Notes under the pieces: generated by a model
Seen by the model: only the letters and a program-made list of their open reading frames with translations
Databases searched by the model: none
What the model was told of the DNA's origin: nothing
Translations under genes and position numbers: made by a program
Source of the DNA: Adiantum capillus-veneris
Lineage: Eukaryota; Streptophyta; Polypodiopsida; Polypodiales; Pteridaceae
Assembly: GCA_014529385.2 (NCBI GenBank)
Contig: JABFUD020000319.1
Span: 1 to 57,901 of the forward strand
Length of the DNA stretch: 57,901 nucleotides
Reading direction: 5' to 3'
Shown: in pieces, positions 46,158 to 56,829 of the stretch
How the letters are laid out: the number at the start of each line of letters is the position of its first letter
How positions within the stretch are numbered: position 1 is the first letter of the stretch

Positions 46158-46549
46158 ATGGTGAGACCAAGTCGATGAAGAAGCTACCATGGACACTCCA
46201 ACAACATGTCACGTGCGCACTTCACTTGCGCTACGTGGGCATGCTTCTTAGAGCACAAAACATTGGCGTGGGGAAGAGGGGGCGATCAACCCCCTGACTA
46301 CCAGAGCATAAGACATGTCAATACAACGTATGATCTATATGAAATGGGTACCCCCTGGCCCCATATATAGGAGTGCCCAAGGTGGGTGCCCAGCTCAAGT
46401 GGGCGGCTGGCCCCAAACTCGGGCGGCCGGACAAGGTACAACCTAGACTATGGATAATTGGTGGCCAGCCCGGAGATGCTAGCCGTACAAGGAAGTGCCC
46501 TAGACCCGTGTGATGCAGCAGAGTGGTGTAAATCTAACACCCCCTCTCA
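46158..46549 (-). mobile_element. candidate 3' LTR and polypurine tract of a minus-strand element
   Basis: Minus strand CTGAGAGGGGG (46540-46550) precedes TGTTAGATTTACACC, parallel to the tract and LTR start at 38348. A TATA-like CTATATATGG lies about 165 bp in (near 46365). The far end may coincide with the element C target site and is not resolved. Confidence 0.4.
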
Positions 46550-48696
46550 GCACCTGATGCTGAACAAACCGCATGAAGCCGAAGATGTGAGGCAAATGAT
46601 GGAGATGTTTGCTGCAATGTCCACTGAAAGACAATACTCCGGCGAACGCCGCGAGTGTAGTAGCAGTCTGGGGTGTCGCAACCTCCGAGAGATCTCCATG
46701 GTAAAGTGCTGTCACGAGGAGTGTAGCAAACTGCTGTACTCCGCTGATGCAGTGTGAAGGTACTGCATGAAGGTCCCGAATTGAGTGTGAAAACAACTCC
46801 TTGTTGTAAAAGAAGTGCCAATAGACCTGCAAGGGTCTTGCCCAATAGGATCTGTGGTGTCTGTAGTCAAATTGTCTGCAGAAAATGGATAAGCCCAGGA
46901 ACTGTCATGAGAATGATCGGAAGCTTGTCAGTGCATGAACCTGTAACCCATTATGGCCAAGTGGCTAAGCTGTGTAAAACTCCAAGAAGGCTAGATGTAG
47001 AAATCTGTGTCGTAAACGTCCTCGGAATCAAGGAAAGCCAGACTAAACAGTCTGCATTGTAGAAACTACGGTAAGCTGCAGCAGTCGCAGATAGACCGCA
47101 CGGACCACCATTGGATGGTGTCCTGTTAGTAGGTAGGGTAATCCAAGATGAGGGGAAAGCCAGAATCAAGAGTCTGCACTGTGAAGATCCTCTGAGAAGA
47201 GGTGTAGTCAGACCAAGCTGTCTGCACCGTAATCATCGTGTATGAAGTAGGGAAGCCAAACTGAGCAATCTGCGCTGTGAAGTGAAGTGGCCAGACCAAG
47301 ATGTCTGCGCCGTCTTGCCTGTATCTCTTGCCTCCAATCCTCCGGTGTCAAACCAAAACAAAATCCGCGCCACCAACGCCACCAAACCGCATCTCGATGT
47401 GGCTCTCAATGTGAATGAGCTGGGAGCGGCCTACTGCCCAGGTCGGGGGATAAGTCTGCGGTAAGGTTACCGAGGGTGAGTGTAAGCAACTCTGAAGGTA
47501 GCAATCCAAATGATCAGGAGTGTAGAAGAGCAACTGCACTACCATCCAAGCCAAGCTCCGGGTGACTCCGGATGTAGTTGTGGGATGCCTGATCTCCCGC
47601 ATCTTGCGGGTAAACTCTCCAAGAGAGTCCAAAGCACTGAAGTTCCACTCCAGTTTGTAGATCCAAGCAATGAACCTGTCCAAGAAGAGATCCAACATCC
47701 TCTCTTCAACTCCATGTAGATGCTCCTGTGTAAGCAAGTGATCTGACGTGTCGAGGTCAAGTGGTAAGTGTGCTTACCAAAGATGGTGGTTTCTTCTCTG
47801 GGAATGTCAGAATCCCATATGCCATGAGCATGGCCATATCTCGTGTGAACTCCTCTGATGAGTGCATAGGTTTGTCCATAACAAACCACAAGTCACCACC
47901 CCTTCTGGAGTGCGCAACCGCCGAATGATGGCTGGAATGAATGGATCTCCCAAGGATCGTACGCCTGTGGATGATCAAGCTCATATCGAAACTACCATGT
48001 AGTGCAGCAGTCACTGAGAGACCGCATGGACCACCATCGGATGGTGTCCTGGCAGGAGGTAGCAACGTTATCTGTGAAAAACACAAGCCAAGAGGCTGCT
48101 GTCCACCAAAAACGCAACTACGAGGTGATGAAAACGCTGCTGTCCAGCGATTTTCAGCGTGCTCGTACGCTCCGGGCGGGGTGTGGAGCGATGCAGAGGC
48201 TGTAGGGAGGGTGGGGAATCAATGTCACAGCCCCTGGTGGGCTGAAAGCAGAGAAAAAACAGCAGGTGTTTATGGCTGAAAACTGTAGTAGAATCAGAGG
48301 AATCTTGACGGCAACGCACCGGATGCGAAGCCGTTTGGGAAAGAAAGATCCATGTGGGCCAAGCTGAGCACTGCCCCCCTCTGCTGAAAACGCTGCTGAT
48401 TGCCCAAAACGCCAGATCTGGCCAAAAACGCAGGTAGAGGGAGGGTGTTCCGGCGACGAAATTGCCCAACAGAGGTAGCGCTGGTAGCCAGAAGCAAAAA
48501 CGCTGGCCTGATCTGCAAAAATGCAGGTGGAGGAGGTGAATCTCCGCGATAAAAACTCTCCAGATTTCATTGCTTGCCTGGCTTTTTGCAAAACGCTGGC
48601 AGATTTGTGCTCCATTTGCAGAAACGCTGGCTGATGTGATCCCTTGGAAGAAGTACCCTGATGCGGGTGATGCGCCTTGACCATGGAGAACCTGAA
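46550..48696. other. non-coding internal region with repeated short motifs
   Basis: Between the polypurine tract at 46540 and the PBS at 48697 (about 2.15 kb) no Gag, protease, RT or integrase motif is recognised. Direct repeats are present: an AGTCTGC(A/G)C(T/C)GT block at 47050-47320 (five copies), a GACCRCAYGGACCACCATYGG block at about 47094 and 48019, and a scattered AAAACGCTG array at 48121-48640. It may be the interior of a large non-autonomous LTR element. Confidence 0.45.
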
Positions 48697-48708
48697 GCTC
48701 TGATACCA
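48697..48708 (-). other. primer binding site
   Basis: Minus strand TGGTATCAGAGC immediately beside an LTR end (plus-strand TGTGAGAGTGCG from 48709). The LTR runs into (GA)n at 48730-48780 and the LINE 3' end, so it is truncated. Confidence 0.8.
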
Positions 48709-48726
48709 TGTGAGAGTGCGCGTGTG

Positions 48727-48729
<3 letters not shown>

Positions 48730-48780
<51 letters not shown>
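48730..48780. repeat. (GA)n microsatellite
   Basis: About 25 GA units next to three GAAAT units (48781-48798) that end the LINE. Confidence 0.97.
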
Positions 48781-48784
<4 letters not shown>

Positions 48785-51640
48785 AATGAAATGAAATGTT
48801 AAATTAACGTCTTCAAAAGGCCAAAATGACCTATGAGACCAAAAAGTTACAACTGGTGAATCTGATAACATGTCTGAGTACGGAAGTTACAAAGTTACAA
48901 AGAACTAACACTAAGACACTAAGACACTAAGGAGAAAGGAAATAGGGGGGTGGGGGGGTTTGTGGGTTCAGATGAAATCTCTCATCGGTCGCTGTCTGAT
49001 CTCATCGACCTCCTCCATGGTGAGTACTCTGGTTGGGCGTCTTGCATGTTGAGCTAGAGTAATCTGTATCTTCTGTTGCAGGCTTCGTTGGTAGTGGGAG
49101 ACCCCCCGAGGTCGTGGCCGTCTGGATTTGCCAAGCTCTGTGGCTCGATCAAGCAGTGTACCTCTAGTATGAGTAGGCTCTGAGATCTGCTGTACTGACT
49201 GCTCCGTTGGCTCTCCTCTGGCTGGTATATAGAAATCTGTGATTCGTCTCTGAGACTGTCTTTCTTCTGATGTCCTCAGCAAGCTCTCCCTAAGTCTGCG
49301 CAGCTCTAGTAGGAACAATCCGAGACACCTCCGATCCTTGTATCTCATGACTCTAGAAAAAGGTCCGAACCCTTCTCTGAACATGCAGTGGAAGTGGCCG
49401 CATATCTCATAGTATGCCGGGCAATGACATGTGTAGTGCATCTCTGTCTCTGGCTCTAAGTTACATAGGTGACATATCCTAGCTCTTGCCGGCACCCCTC
49501 GAAATCGGCCCGTCTCGATTTGGAGTTGATGTGAGGATGTGCGTATCTGTCCAATAGGGCATCTTATCCCATGAGATAAGTGTGTGTCCATGTATGCCAT
49601 CCTCCGTGAGTTGGAGAAGTTGCTCTCTGTAGAAGGCCATCTTCGTGCCTAACTCCTGTGTCGGCTGTATCCATGTGCTCCTGGTATTTAGCTGAATCAG
49701 ATCCTGACGTATGAGTCTGGTGATCTTTGTCTGTGTGAGAGACAGGGAGGGTGCATCCAGGGAGTATTGAAGCGGAGGTAATCTATCCATGTTGAGACCA
49801 TGCGACTGAAACCTTGCTCTCATCTGTCCATACCAACATGCTGTATCGCCTTGTAGAGCTAGTTGTCGAGATGAATCCAGGGCAAGCCGATCGTATCTGT
49901 CCCTGGGGAGATCCCATAGACCGTGCATAAAGGAAACTGATCTCGTCAATGCCTCCCCACGAGGGGGGGGGGGGCGGCTCGGATAATCTCATGTGGTATT
50001 GAGGCCTTAGCCCGAATCATCGGAGCGATCATAGAGACTAGAGGCCTCTCCATACATCTCCATCCATCTATGTTGCCAGATCTCCCATGGTGGCCTACTG
50101 AGGGTCCCCATACTTGAACTCCATAGAGCATAGCTGGAGTCACTAGAGTGTCAAAAAGCCAAAGCTTTGTTCGCGGTTCCTGAAACTGAACCTACGAACA
50201 CATCCTCTCCAGTCCTCCCAAAGCTGCATATGCTCTCGTTAGTCTAGTCTCTGATGCTCTCCTTAGTGAAAACACCGGTCCACCGAAGACTACCCCAAGA
50301 TAAGTATATGCATCTGTGTACTCCACAGTCTCCTGGCCATACATAAATGTGGGTGCCGACCTCTTGACCCACTGTGGTGTGGTGTTGAACACCATAACCT
50401 TGGTTTTCCGAGATTGACAGACAATCCACTGTCACGAGCAAATGTATGTAGAGCATCCAAATGACGCTGCATCCCCTCTGGAGAGTCAGAAATCAGCACA
50501 ATATGATTAGCATATAGTAACAACGGAATCCATGTCCCTGCTAGCTGAGCCCCCCTGTCCCCCTGACGCTCTACATAGTCCGAAAACTCATCCACATATA
50601 TCCCAAAAAGAGTCGGGGATAGGGGGCAGCCCTGCTTTACTCCGATAGTGGAGAGGACCATGTCCGACATTCCCTCAGTGGTGTGTACCCGCCCCATCAC
50701 TGTCCTGTATAGAGCCAGAATCCCCCAAATCAGCTCTATAGGCACACCCATGTCTTGTAATCTGCGTATAAGTCTGGCTCTCGGCACTGTGTCGAAAGCT
50801 TTGCGGAAATCCACAAAGCTACAATAGATCCTCTTGCCATGGTGTCTACCCTCCTCAATAATAGCGTTGAGTGTCAGAATCTGGTCAAGAGTGGAGAAAC
50901 CTCTCCTGAAACCTGCTTGCCCTGGTGCTCTTATGCCTCTCGCTCTGCCCATCTACTCAGCTTCTGTTCAAGAATGGATGCATACAGCCTAGCTAATGTG
51001 TGACCAACCATGATGGTGCGATAATTCCCGGGAATCATGGGATCTCCTGACTTGAAAATAGGCACAATCGTGGACATACTCCAAGTCTCAGGGAAGCCTT
51101 CATACATGGCTCGATTAAACATCATAGCCAGGAGCTCTGCGAGCATATCTTTGGCATGGATGAAGTGGTATGCTACCAGACCATCATGATCATGTGCTCT
51201 CCTTGTCTTCATCCTGTCAATAGCTTTCCTTACCCTCTCGACAGTAAAGAAAAGAACATGTCTCCGGGCATGTCTCTATTGGGTCCGACAGAGGTGGTTG
51301 TTTGATGCTGTGTAGAGAGATGTAGCATATTCCCCATGTCTCAGTGGAGGTGACCGTTGGTGGTGGTGAATGTTCGTTGAATAGCCTCCATGCTTCGCTT
51401 GAGTCCTGACTTATAATAACTGATACAAATCTTGCTCTAGCTGGGATAAATAAGCCCTTTTCTTTCGTCGCACTAGGCGGTGAAAGATAATCCGTGACTG
51501 TCTATACATTCGTGCTCATCCATGAGAGAAACGTGCTCAACATACAATATGTCATGCTAGGAAAAGGGATCACATAAAGATGCTGACTAAAATACAGGAA
51601 ACGATCACGAATGGAACACTCGAACAATGCGTGCGTATCA
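48781..51640 (-). pseudogene. LINE (L1-type) ORF2: end of endonuclease, reverse transcriptase, C-terminal zinc region
   Basis: Read leftwards from about 51640: endonuclease end, KKRAYLSQLEQDLYQLL, VRKAIDRMKTRRAHDHDGLV, ETWSMSTIVPIFKSGDP, NYRTIMVGHTLARLYASIL, a frameshift near 50950, then GQAGFRRGFSTLDQI, SFVDFRKAFDTVPRARL, GVKQGCPLSPTLFGIYVDEF and LLYANHIVLIS. The catalytic YADD is YANH here (50503-50514), so it is catalytically dead. A second region with CHLCNLEPETEMHYTCHCP is the zinc-binding C-terminus, ending at the stop at 48968. The 3' UTR ends in a short ATTTC repeat at about 48781-48798. Several stops and frameshifts. Confidence 0.88.
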
Positions 51641-52024
51641 ATCATGCGAACACATAATACTTCCTGTGAGGGTGCGTTAGACCTAGGCTCGAGAGCCAAG
51701 CTCGGTTCTTCCTGAATGATCGAATCGTCCTGTGGGGGTTCTTTGGACTCGACTCGAAAGCCAAGATCGGTTCTTTGTGATTGATCGAATCTACAATGAG
51801 GTTAGCTTTGCTAGAAAAAGCATCCACTAACACATTCCTTGTGAACAATCACGTCATCTTCATGCAACTCATCATGCTTTGTGAAAAATCACATCTTGAT
51901 CTTGCAAATCATCATGCTTGTCTTTATCATCCAAACCATCATGCAAATCATTATCATTCAAATCATCATCATGCTTCACACAATCATGCAAAATCCTGTG
52001 TATCATGCTTTGGAGAAGAAGAGA
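51641..52024. repeat. remnant of the interrupting LTR element with short tandem repeats
   Basis: Two 65-bp copies of a block with CTGTG(A/G)GGGT, AAGCCAAG(C/A)TCGGTTCTT and GATCGAATC at about 51663-51790, and a CAAATCATCATGC-type repeat at 51900-51990. No coding motif. Confidence 0.5.
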
Positions 52025-52360
52025 CTAAGAGAGTCTCCTTTTCCGATCCTGTTGCATCTGTGCTTGTATTCGAGAAAAGAGTCGCAACATCTCTTGCCTT
52101 ATTGCTTTGTTCTCGCGATCTATGGTTGCCATTCTTTCTGTGTAGTTACGCTCTATCGCTGCCATTCTTTCTTTGTGTTCACGCTCTATTTCTGCTTTTC
52201 TTTCTTGGTCCAACTCCTCCATAGGAGTTAGCTCAATCCTTGTCGTAGATGGGAAAGGGGGAGGGTCGGAAAAACCTCCCGGTGGGGAAAATTCTTCTTC
52301 GCCTCTCTCATGCTCATCACCTCCAAGCGAAGCATCCATTCCGCTTCGAGTGATGATCAT
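52025..52360 (-). pseudogene. N-terminal Gag-like coiled-coil ORF of element D
   Basis: 112-codon frame, MIITRSGMDASLGGDEHERG, a Pro-rich stretch, then a Glu/Arg/Lys helix with repeats of ERMA(A/T)I(E/D)R and a Gln-rich end. It lies 420 bp after the PBS at 52783, the expected place for Gag. The frame is short and lacks a Gag core, so it is either a truncated Gag or a small ORF of a non-autonomous element. Confidence 0.5.
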
Positions 52361-52782
52361 TCTGAAGTCGTGGGTTCTTGTGGTCTTGGGTTCTTAAGTT
52401 CACGAGGAACTTGGGTTCTTGGGGGTCTTGAAGTTCTTGAGGTTTTCTTTCGCTTGCAAATCGCGTTTGAGAAGGATCTTCTCTTCACCGGAGTTCTACT
52501 CCTTTTTGCGGGCGCACCCCTTGGCGGCCTTGCACTCACACCAAGGTTGCTTTTTCCCACCTCACGTCGATTGGCCGGCCGCTAAGTGCACGGTCCGCTC
52601 TCAATGAGTGAAAAGAGACACAAGGGAGGCTGGACAAACCTTCTTTCTTGGGATTCCTGTCACTCTTCAACAAAACACGATTAGGAATCGACACGCCCAA
52701 GCGAACTTGGGTTCGTGCGACCTCCACAAGCAAAAAAAAATTCTTGTGGTTCTTTCCTTGAGTGATACAGAACACTGCCAAA

Positions 52783-52794
52783 GCTCTGATACCA
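52783..52794 (-). other. primer binding site of element D
   Basis: Minus strand TGGTATCAGAGC, one base from LTR end (plus-strand TGTTAGGTGC from 52796). Confidence 0.93.
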
Positions 52795-52795
52795 A

Positions 52796-53940
52796 TGTTA
52801 GGTGCAACGGAATGATTGTTTGCGCTTTGTCAAGATGAGTGCTCCGAACTGTGCTCAAGGTTCCTTTTAGTTCTTATGGAAGGGAGAGCCTTCCGTCTTT
52901 ATGGAGAGTGCTATGATCACGAACAAAGTGAATGGACACTGTGCGTGCAAGTGCATGAGACGTTGTAAAACCTTCCTCCGAAGGCCCCACTCTCGTCGGC
53001 GAGAGTGGTCTACTTTTGATTGCACAAAGTGGTACAATGCGTATGCAATGGACTGATGCAATTTGGGACTATGCCGATGACGACGACGGTGATGACGACG
53101 ACCTTAGGGCTGAAATCTGTGGTCTTCTATCTGCTGAATTTTGGGACTGTTTCGGTGGCTGAAAATGACTGTTTTGGCTGCGTTTTCGAGGGTTGAAAAT
53201 GAGGGTCTTTTGCAATCTTCAAGGGCTGAATCTGCTACTGTGTCTAATGCTGAAAACGCTGCTGTTCTGATGCTAATTGGCTGAAAATACAAAAACGCTG
53301 GGCTGCCTCTGCTGCGGATTGGCTGAAAACCAAAAATGCTACTGTCCTTGCTGTCGTTAGTGAATTTCTGATGGTTTTGGAGTGTTGGCGATGATGCACA
53401 GATGAAAACGCTAGGGCTCTGTGTTGATGGCGACACATGCAATGCTGTACGCCGGATCTTGGGGAAGGACTGCTGGGAAACCAAAACGCTAGCCACAGGG
53501 GGAGGTAGCGCCAGGTTGGGGGTGTTCTATGGGTTCTGTTGAGAAGTTGCCTGTTGAACGGGCAACTCTTGCTGCCTCTTCTGCCATTTAGTGCTAACTT
53601 GGGTTTGCTTATATATTAACTTAGCAAAATTGCCCTACTACTTTTGTTGGGAAGTCACTTAAAAATAATAAGTGAAAAATACCAAAAATAGGGAAAATAG
53701 GCTAAATGCACTGGAAAATTCCCCTTACTGAATCTGATGGACTCTGAAGGGAATATGATGATCATGCTATATGCAACCAAAGGATATGCATCTAATCTAA
53801 GTGACTGGGCATGCACGGTCTACGGATAGACTCACAAAAGTGCCAGATCACTGCTAATCTAGACTTGACTGGACTAATTGAACCCTGATCATGCTGTAGC
53901 TTGTCCATGGACACATAGGGTTGGATGTGTCACGTGACAA
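52796..53940 (-). mobile_element. element D LTR inserted in the LINE endonuclease
   Basis: 1145 bp. The inner end is fixed by the PBS. The outer end at 53940 is fixed because LINE endonuclease coding resumes at 53941 and because a second copy starting TGTCACGTACACATC is at 57418. It starts with the palindrome TGTCACGTGACA (a G-box), has a TATATAAG box near 53613, a perfect CCACTCTCG/CGAGAGTGG stem at 52987-53008, and a GCTGAAAACGCTG array at 53110-53500. No second LTR remains on the low-coordinate side, so the 3' part of element D is deleted. Confidence 0.82.
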
Positions 53941-54649
53941 TGAGACCTGGCTGGGCCATAACATAATTCACTATGCTGGCACCATGTCGGTGTGGAAAGC
54001 AAGTAAAACCTCCAGCTGTGGAAAATCTTTGTAGGCCATTCAAAATGGCCAATCTATGTGCGGTTCCCATATCTATCACGTATCTGCCATATTCCGTGTA
54101 TTCCTCATCTTGTGATAATCTGGATAGACCCATCTCTGTAACGTCAGCTCCCTAAGCATTTCCTCCGAAGTATCATAAAATATTGTCTGGTGGTGGTCAG
54201 TCCTAGCATTGAAATCCCCTAGTATGATAATGTCACCATCCTTAGAAAACTCCATATGTCATTATCCAAAATAGCAAAGGGGGATTGTCCCTAGGTGATG
54301 CATATACTGCGTACTAGGAGGAAAGTAACAGTTAGCAATGTAGAGGTATCTGCCCGTCCCTGCCCTGAGCCTCACCCACATGTACCTAGCATGCTCATCC
54401 TTGCGTGCTATACATATCAATGGCTGCAACTCCTCCCTGAATAGAACTGCCACTCCCCTGAGCCTTGTCGTCGATGCTCCGATTTGGTCTCGTCTATAGG
54501 CTGGCTCCCACCTATATCCGCTCACCTGTGGCATGGATTGCCGAGGGGCTTGATGCGTCTCAAAGTAGAAGATGATGTCTCTCCTGTGAAGCTATCCTCA
54601 AAGGCCCCTACATCAAGACGAAATGGCCATTACAATTCCAGGTTGCCAT
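53941..54649 (-). pseudogene. LINE ORF2 apurinic-type endonuclease domain
   Basis: Start at the ATG complement at 54649, MATWNCNGHFV, the WNxNG N-terminal motif of L1 endonucleases, then (after stops and a frame change) HATGE or MPQVSGYRWEPAYRRD, TRLRGVAVLFREELQPL, ARYMWVRLRAGTGRYLYIA, NCYFPPS, a DFNAR-type stretch, and AILNGLQRFSTAGGFTCFP. The domain is cut at 53941 by the element D LTR; it continues past 51640. This nuclease nicks target DNA for target-primed reverse transcription in intact LINEs. Confidence 0.82.
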
Positions 54650-54721
54650 CTTTGGTGTGGTCCCATAGGTCTCGCACCGTCATGCGGGACGTCGCTCCAA
54701 TATCACCACCTTTCCATCTCT

Positions 54722-55129
54722 GTAAAAAGCAATTTTCCCCTTTTCCTTGCTGCTCTAATTTCCGGCATTACTTCTTGCATATGAGCAATTTGCGAGAGGG
54801 TGAGGTCATCTCCAAGAAAGATGGCAGTTTCTTTAGAGTCGGTCTCTTCTTGAGGAGTTTTGTGATGACATCTACCCACGAGGTGTCATTTCTTTTTGTT
54901 GCTCCCCACCTTCTTTGATGGCCCGCACTTGTTCCTTAATCGTGTTAAGCTCTTCAATTACTGAGGGTTGAAGCTCTTCCTCTTCGAGGACATTCTGCGA
55001 TCGCACCTCTTCAAGCTCTTTCTTGAGTAGTGCGATTTCCTCATCTTGGGCCTTCACGCGATCCTCGAGCGTATGTATTGTGCTTTCCTGTGCTGCTAGA
55101 CTGAGAAGAGCCTCCTCCAAGGCTCTCAT
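54722..55129 (-). pseudogene. coiled-coil ORF, probable LINE ORF1 or Gag remnant
   Basis: Starts MRALEEALLSLAAQESTIHT and forms an 85-residue heptad-like coiled coil ending KEMTPRG. After a stop and a frame shift, LTLSQIAHMQEVMPEIRAAR and KIAFYRDGKVVILE continue to about 54722, just before the LINE ORF2. Same strand and tight spacing suggest LINE ORF1, but I cannot exclude that it is part of an LTR element because LTR-like sequence begins immediately before its start codon. Confidence 0.45.
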
Positions 55130-55130
55130 T

Positions 55131-55385
55131 TAAAGGCCACTGACCAAAAAGCATCTGATACAAAAAGTTGGGACTCTTCCAAAAGCAACTGCTTAGTTTA
55201 GCACCAAAAAGCATCTTAGAACTCACGGCCAAAGTGCCACTCATCATCCCTAAAGACATGCCATGATTTCAGGAATTCCCGTACAGGCTGCCACGTTTCA
55301 CTCACAGGGCACCAAGTCATCACAGCAATACCTTCTCTCTTCCTCCCTTGGTTTGGGGTTGCCACGTCATCACTTTTGTAACATG
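55131..55385 (-). mobile_element. diverged fragment of element C-type LTR
   Basis: Plus strand shares in order ATTTAAAGGCC, ACCAAAAAGC, CCGTACAGGCTGCCACGT and GCCACGTCATCA with 38636-38800 and 45785-45960. Same orientation as element C. The ends are undefined. From 55386 to 55620 I see no feature; it may hold an intron of the neighbouring pseudogene. Confidence 0.6.
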
Positions 55386-55620
55386 CTGCAGAGGTCTTTT
55401 TTTGTTGACATCTGAATTAGTAAGATTTCAGATGGATCAAAAAGTATTTCTTGCTCATTTGATTGTGTTTGTTGCCATAGTTGAACCACTTTGTGGTAAC
55501 CTTTACTGATATACCAAGATTATTGCATTGTTATGTCACTCTCTCAGGTCGTTTCAGTCAATTAAAAAATCGACAACTCTCTTTACATATGAAATCACCC
55601 ACCTTGAATATAATTTTCTT

Positions 55621-56640
55621 TGTTAAGGAGTGATTTGGCTGTACAGAGGTTATATCGCTATCAAAATGCAAGTGCTTCCCTTGTGTGTTCGTTGGGCTCC
55701 GCCTCAGGATTGTCTACAACAAGTACAGCAAAATGAAGGTCGTTTGACTTCTGCATCGGCCATTGCTGCAGCTATCAATTCAGTGTCACCTTCAAGCATA
55801 AAATTTTTACAGAGATTAGAAAAATAAGCCAGAGGAGTGTTTTCAGGTCCAAGTACTGACTTTCTAGAGCTGTGCCAGCAGCAGCTTGCAATTTGTGACA
55901 GTCTATTCGGACATAGGCAAAACTCACGGTAATACACCAAGTCATGACCTCTTTTGTAGAATTGTACTGTGAAATTTAATTTTAGGGTAGCACTAGGCGT
56001 CACTGAATTTTCTACTTTTTTACAATGCAATTTGATTTTGCCTGCAGATTTATATACGACAGTTGAGAGCTATGGAACACCAGATTTGCAGCTTAGGCGG
56101 GTGGTTGCTCACCCCGAGTGGACCATAGGAGAAGAGAATGAAAGTCTAGTGATTGTTGGTAATTATGGGACAGCTAATGTTCTGCGCTCAGCGGAGTCAG
56201 CATTGGTAGCAAAAGAAGTGGGTAGAAATTAGTGTTTTCTTTCTAGAAAGAAAGTATTGTTTCCCCAACATACTCATGAAAATTCGAATGCAGGTTGTAG
56301 AGCTGCCAGACTTCAATGCTCTTGTTCTCCAATGGTGAAAGAGTTTTGTTTTTTTGGTTGGAGTTCTTGTTGTCGAATGGGTGGCTCCAGAAGTTGAGTC
56401 AGTTCTTAAGGGCAACAAATTGAGAGCAACAACACCAGAATGGCCTCCACATAAAGGAGAGCAGGAGCTGAGGAGAGAAAAGGCGACACTCCTGCTCCCT
56501 TGTATTTTACTTCAGAACAAAAATTTGAAGGAACAAAGATAGCTCAGGCTTTAGCAATCGCTTGGTGTCATGGATCAGGTTTTCTTCTTTTGATAGGTTG
56601 TTCTTTAGGTCTCAGTTTTACCGGATATGTATGCTGTTAA
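55621..56640 (+). pseudogene. CSK: chloroplast sensor kinase (CSK) N-terminal/GAF-region pseudogene
   Basis: Plus-strand exon-like pieces. Piece 1: LTSASAIAAAINSVSPSS, IKFLQRLEK, stop (55825-55827), ARGVFSGPSTDFLELCQQQL, AICDSLFG. Piece 2 (about 56048-56220): VESYGTPDLQLRRVVAHPEW, LVIVGNYGTANVLRSAESAL. Piece 3 (about 56294-56640): VVELPDFNALVL, MVKEF, VGVLVVEWVAPEVES, ALAIA then CVMDQ after a one-base shift. The order and wording match the part of plant CSK before its kinase core. CSK is a plastid kinase linking plastoquinone redox state to chloroplast transcription (family knowledge). Intron-like GT..AG spacers at about 55929-56047 and 56221-56293 indicate a genomic, not processed, copy. An in-frame stop and at least three frame changes, plus absence of the kinase region before 56640, make it a broken fragment. 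Confidence 0.75.
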
Positions 56641-56829
56641 GGTTATCTAGGATGTTTGCCACTTGAAGTGTATAACATTCCCTTTGCAAAAGCGGCATTG
56701 AGTTTTTTGGTAAGATGAGATGAGCTGAAAAACACCATTTGTTGTAGAGGGAGAGGACAAAACAACATTTATCTAGACAATCAGAACATTGCAAATAATG
56801 AAGTTGATCCAGACAACAAAGGAGAAAAT

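Noticed and set aside
48154-48871. Long minus-strand frames at 48068-48871
   Set aside because: They run through a microsatellite, an LTR end and the AAAACGCTG array; no recognised domain and frame stays open in several phases.
55969-56232. Single short gene at 55969-56232
   Set aside because: It is one exon-like piece of the CSK pseudogene; its apparent start lies in intron-like sequence.
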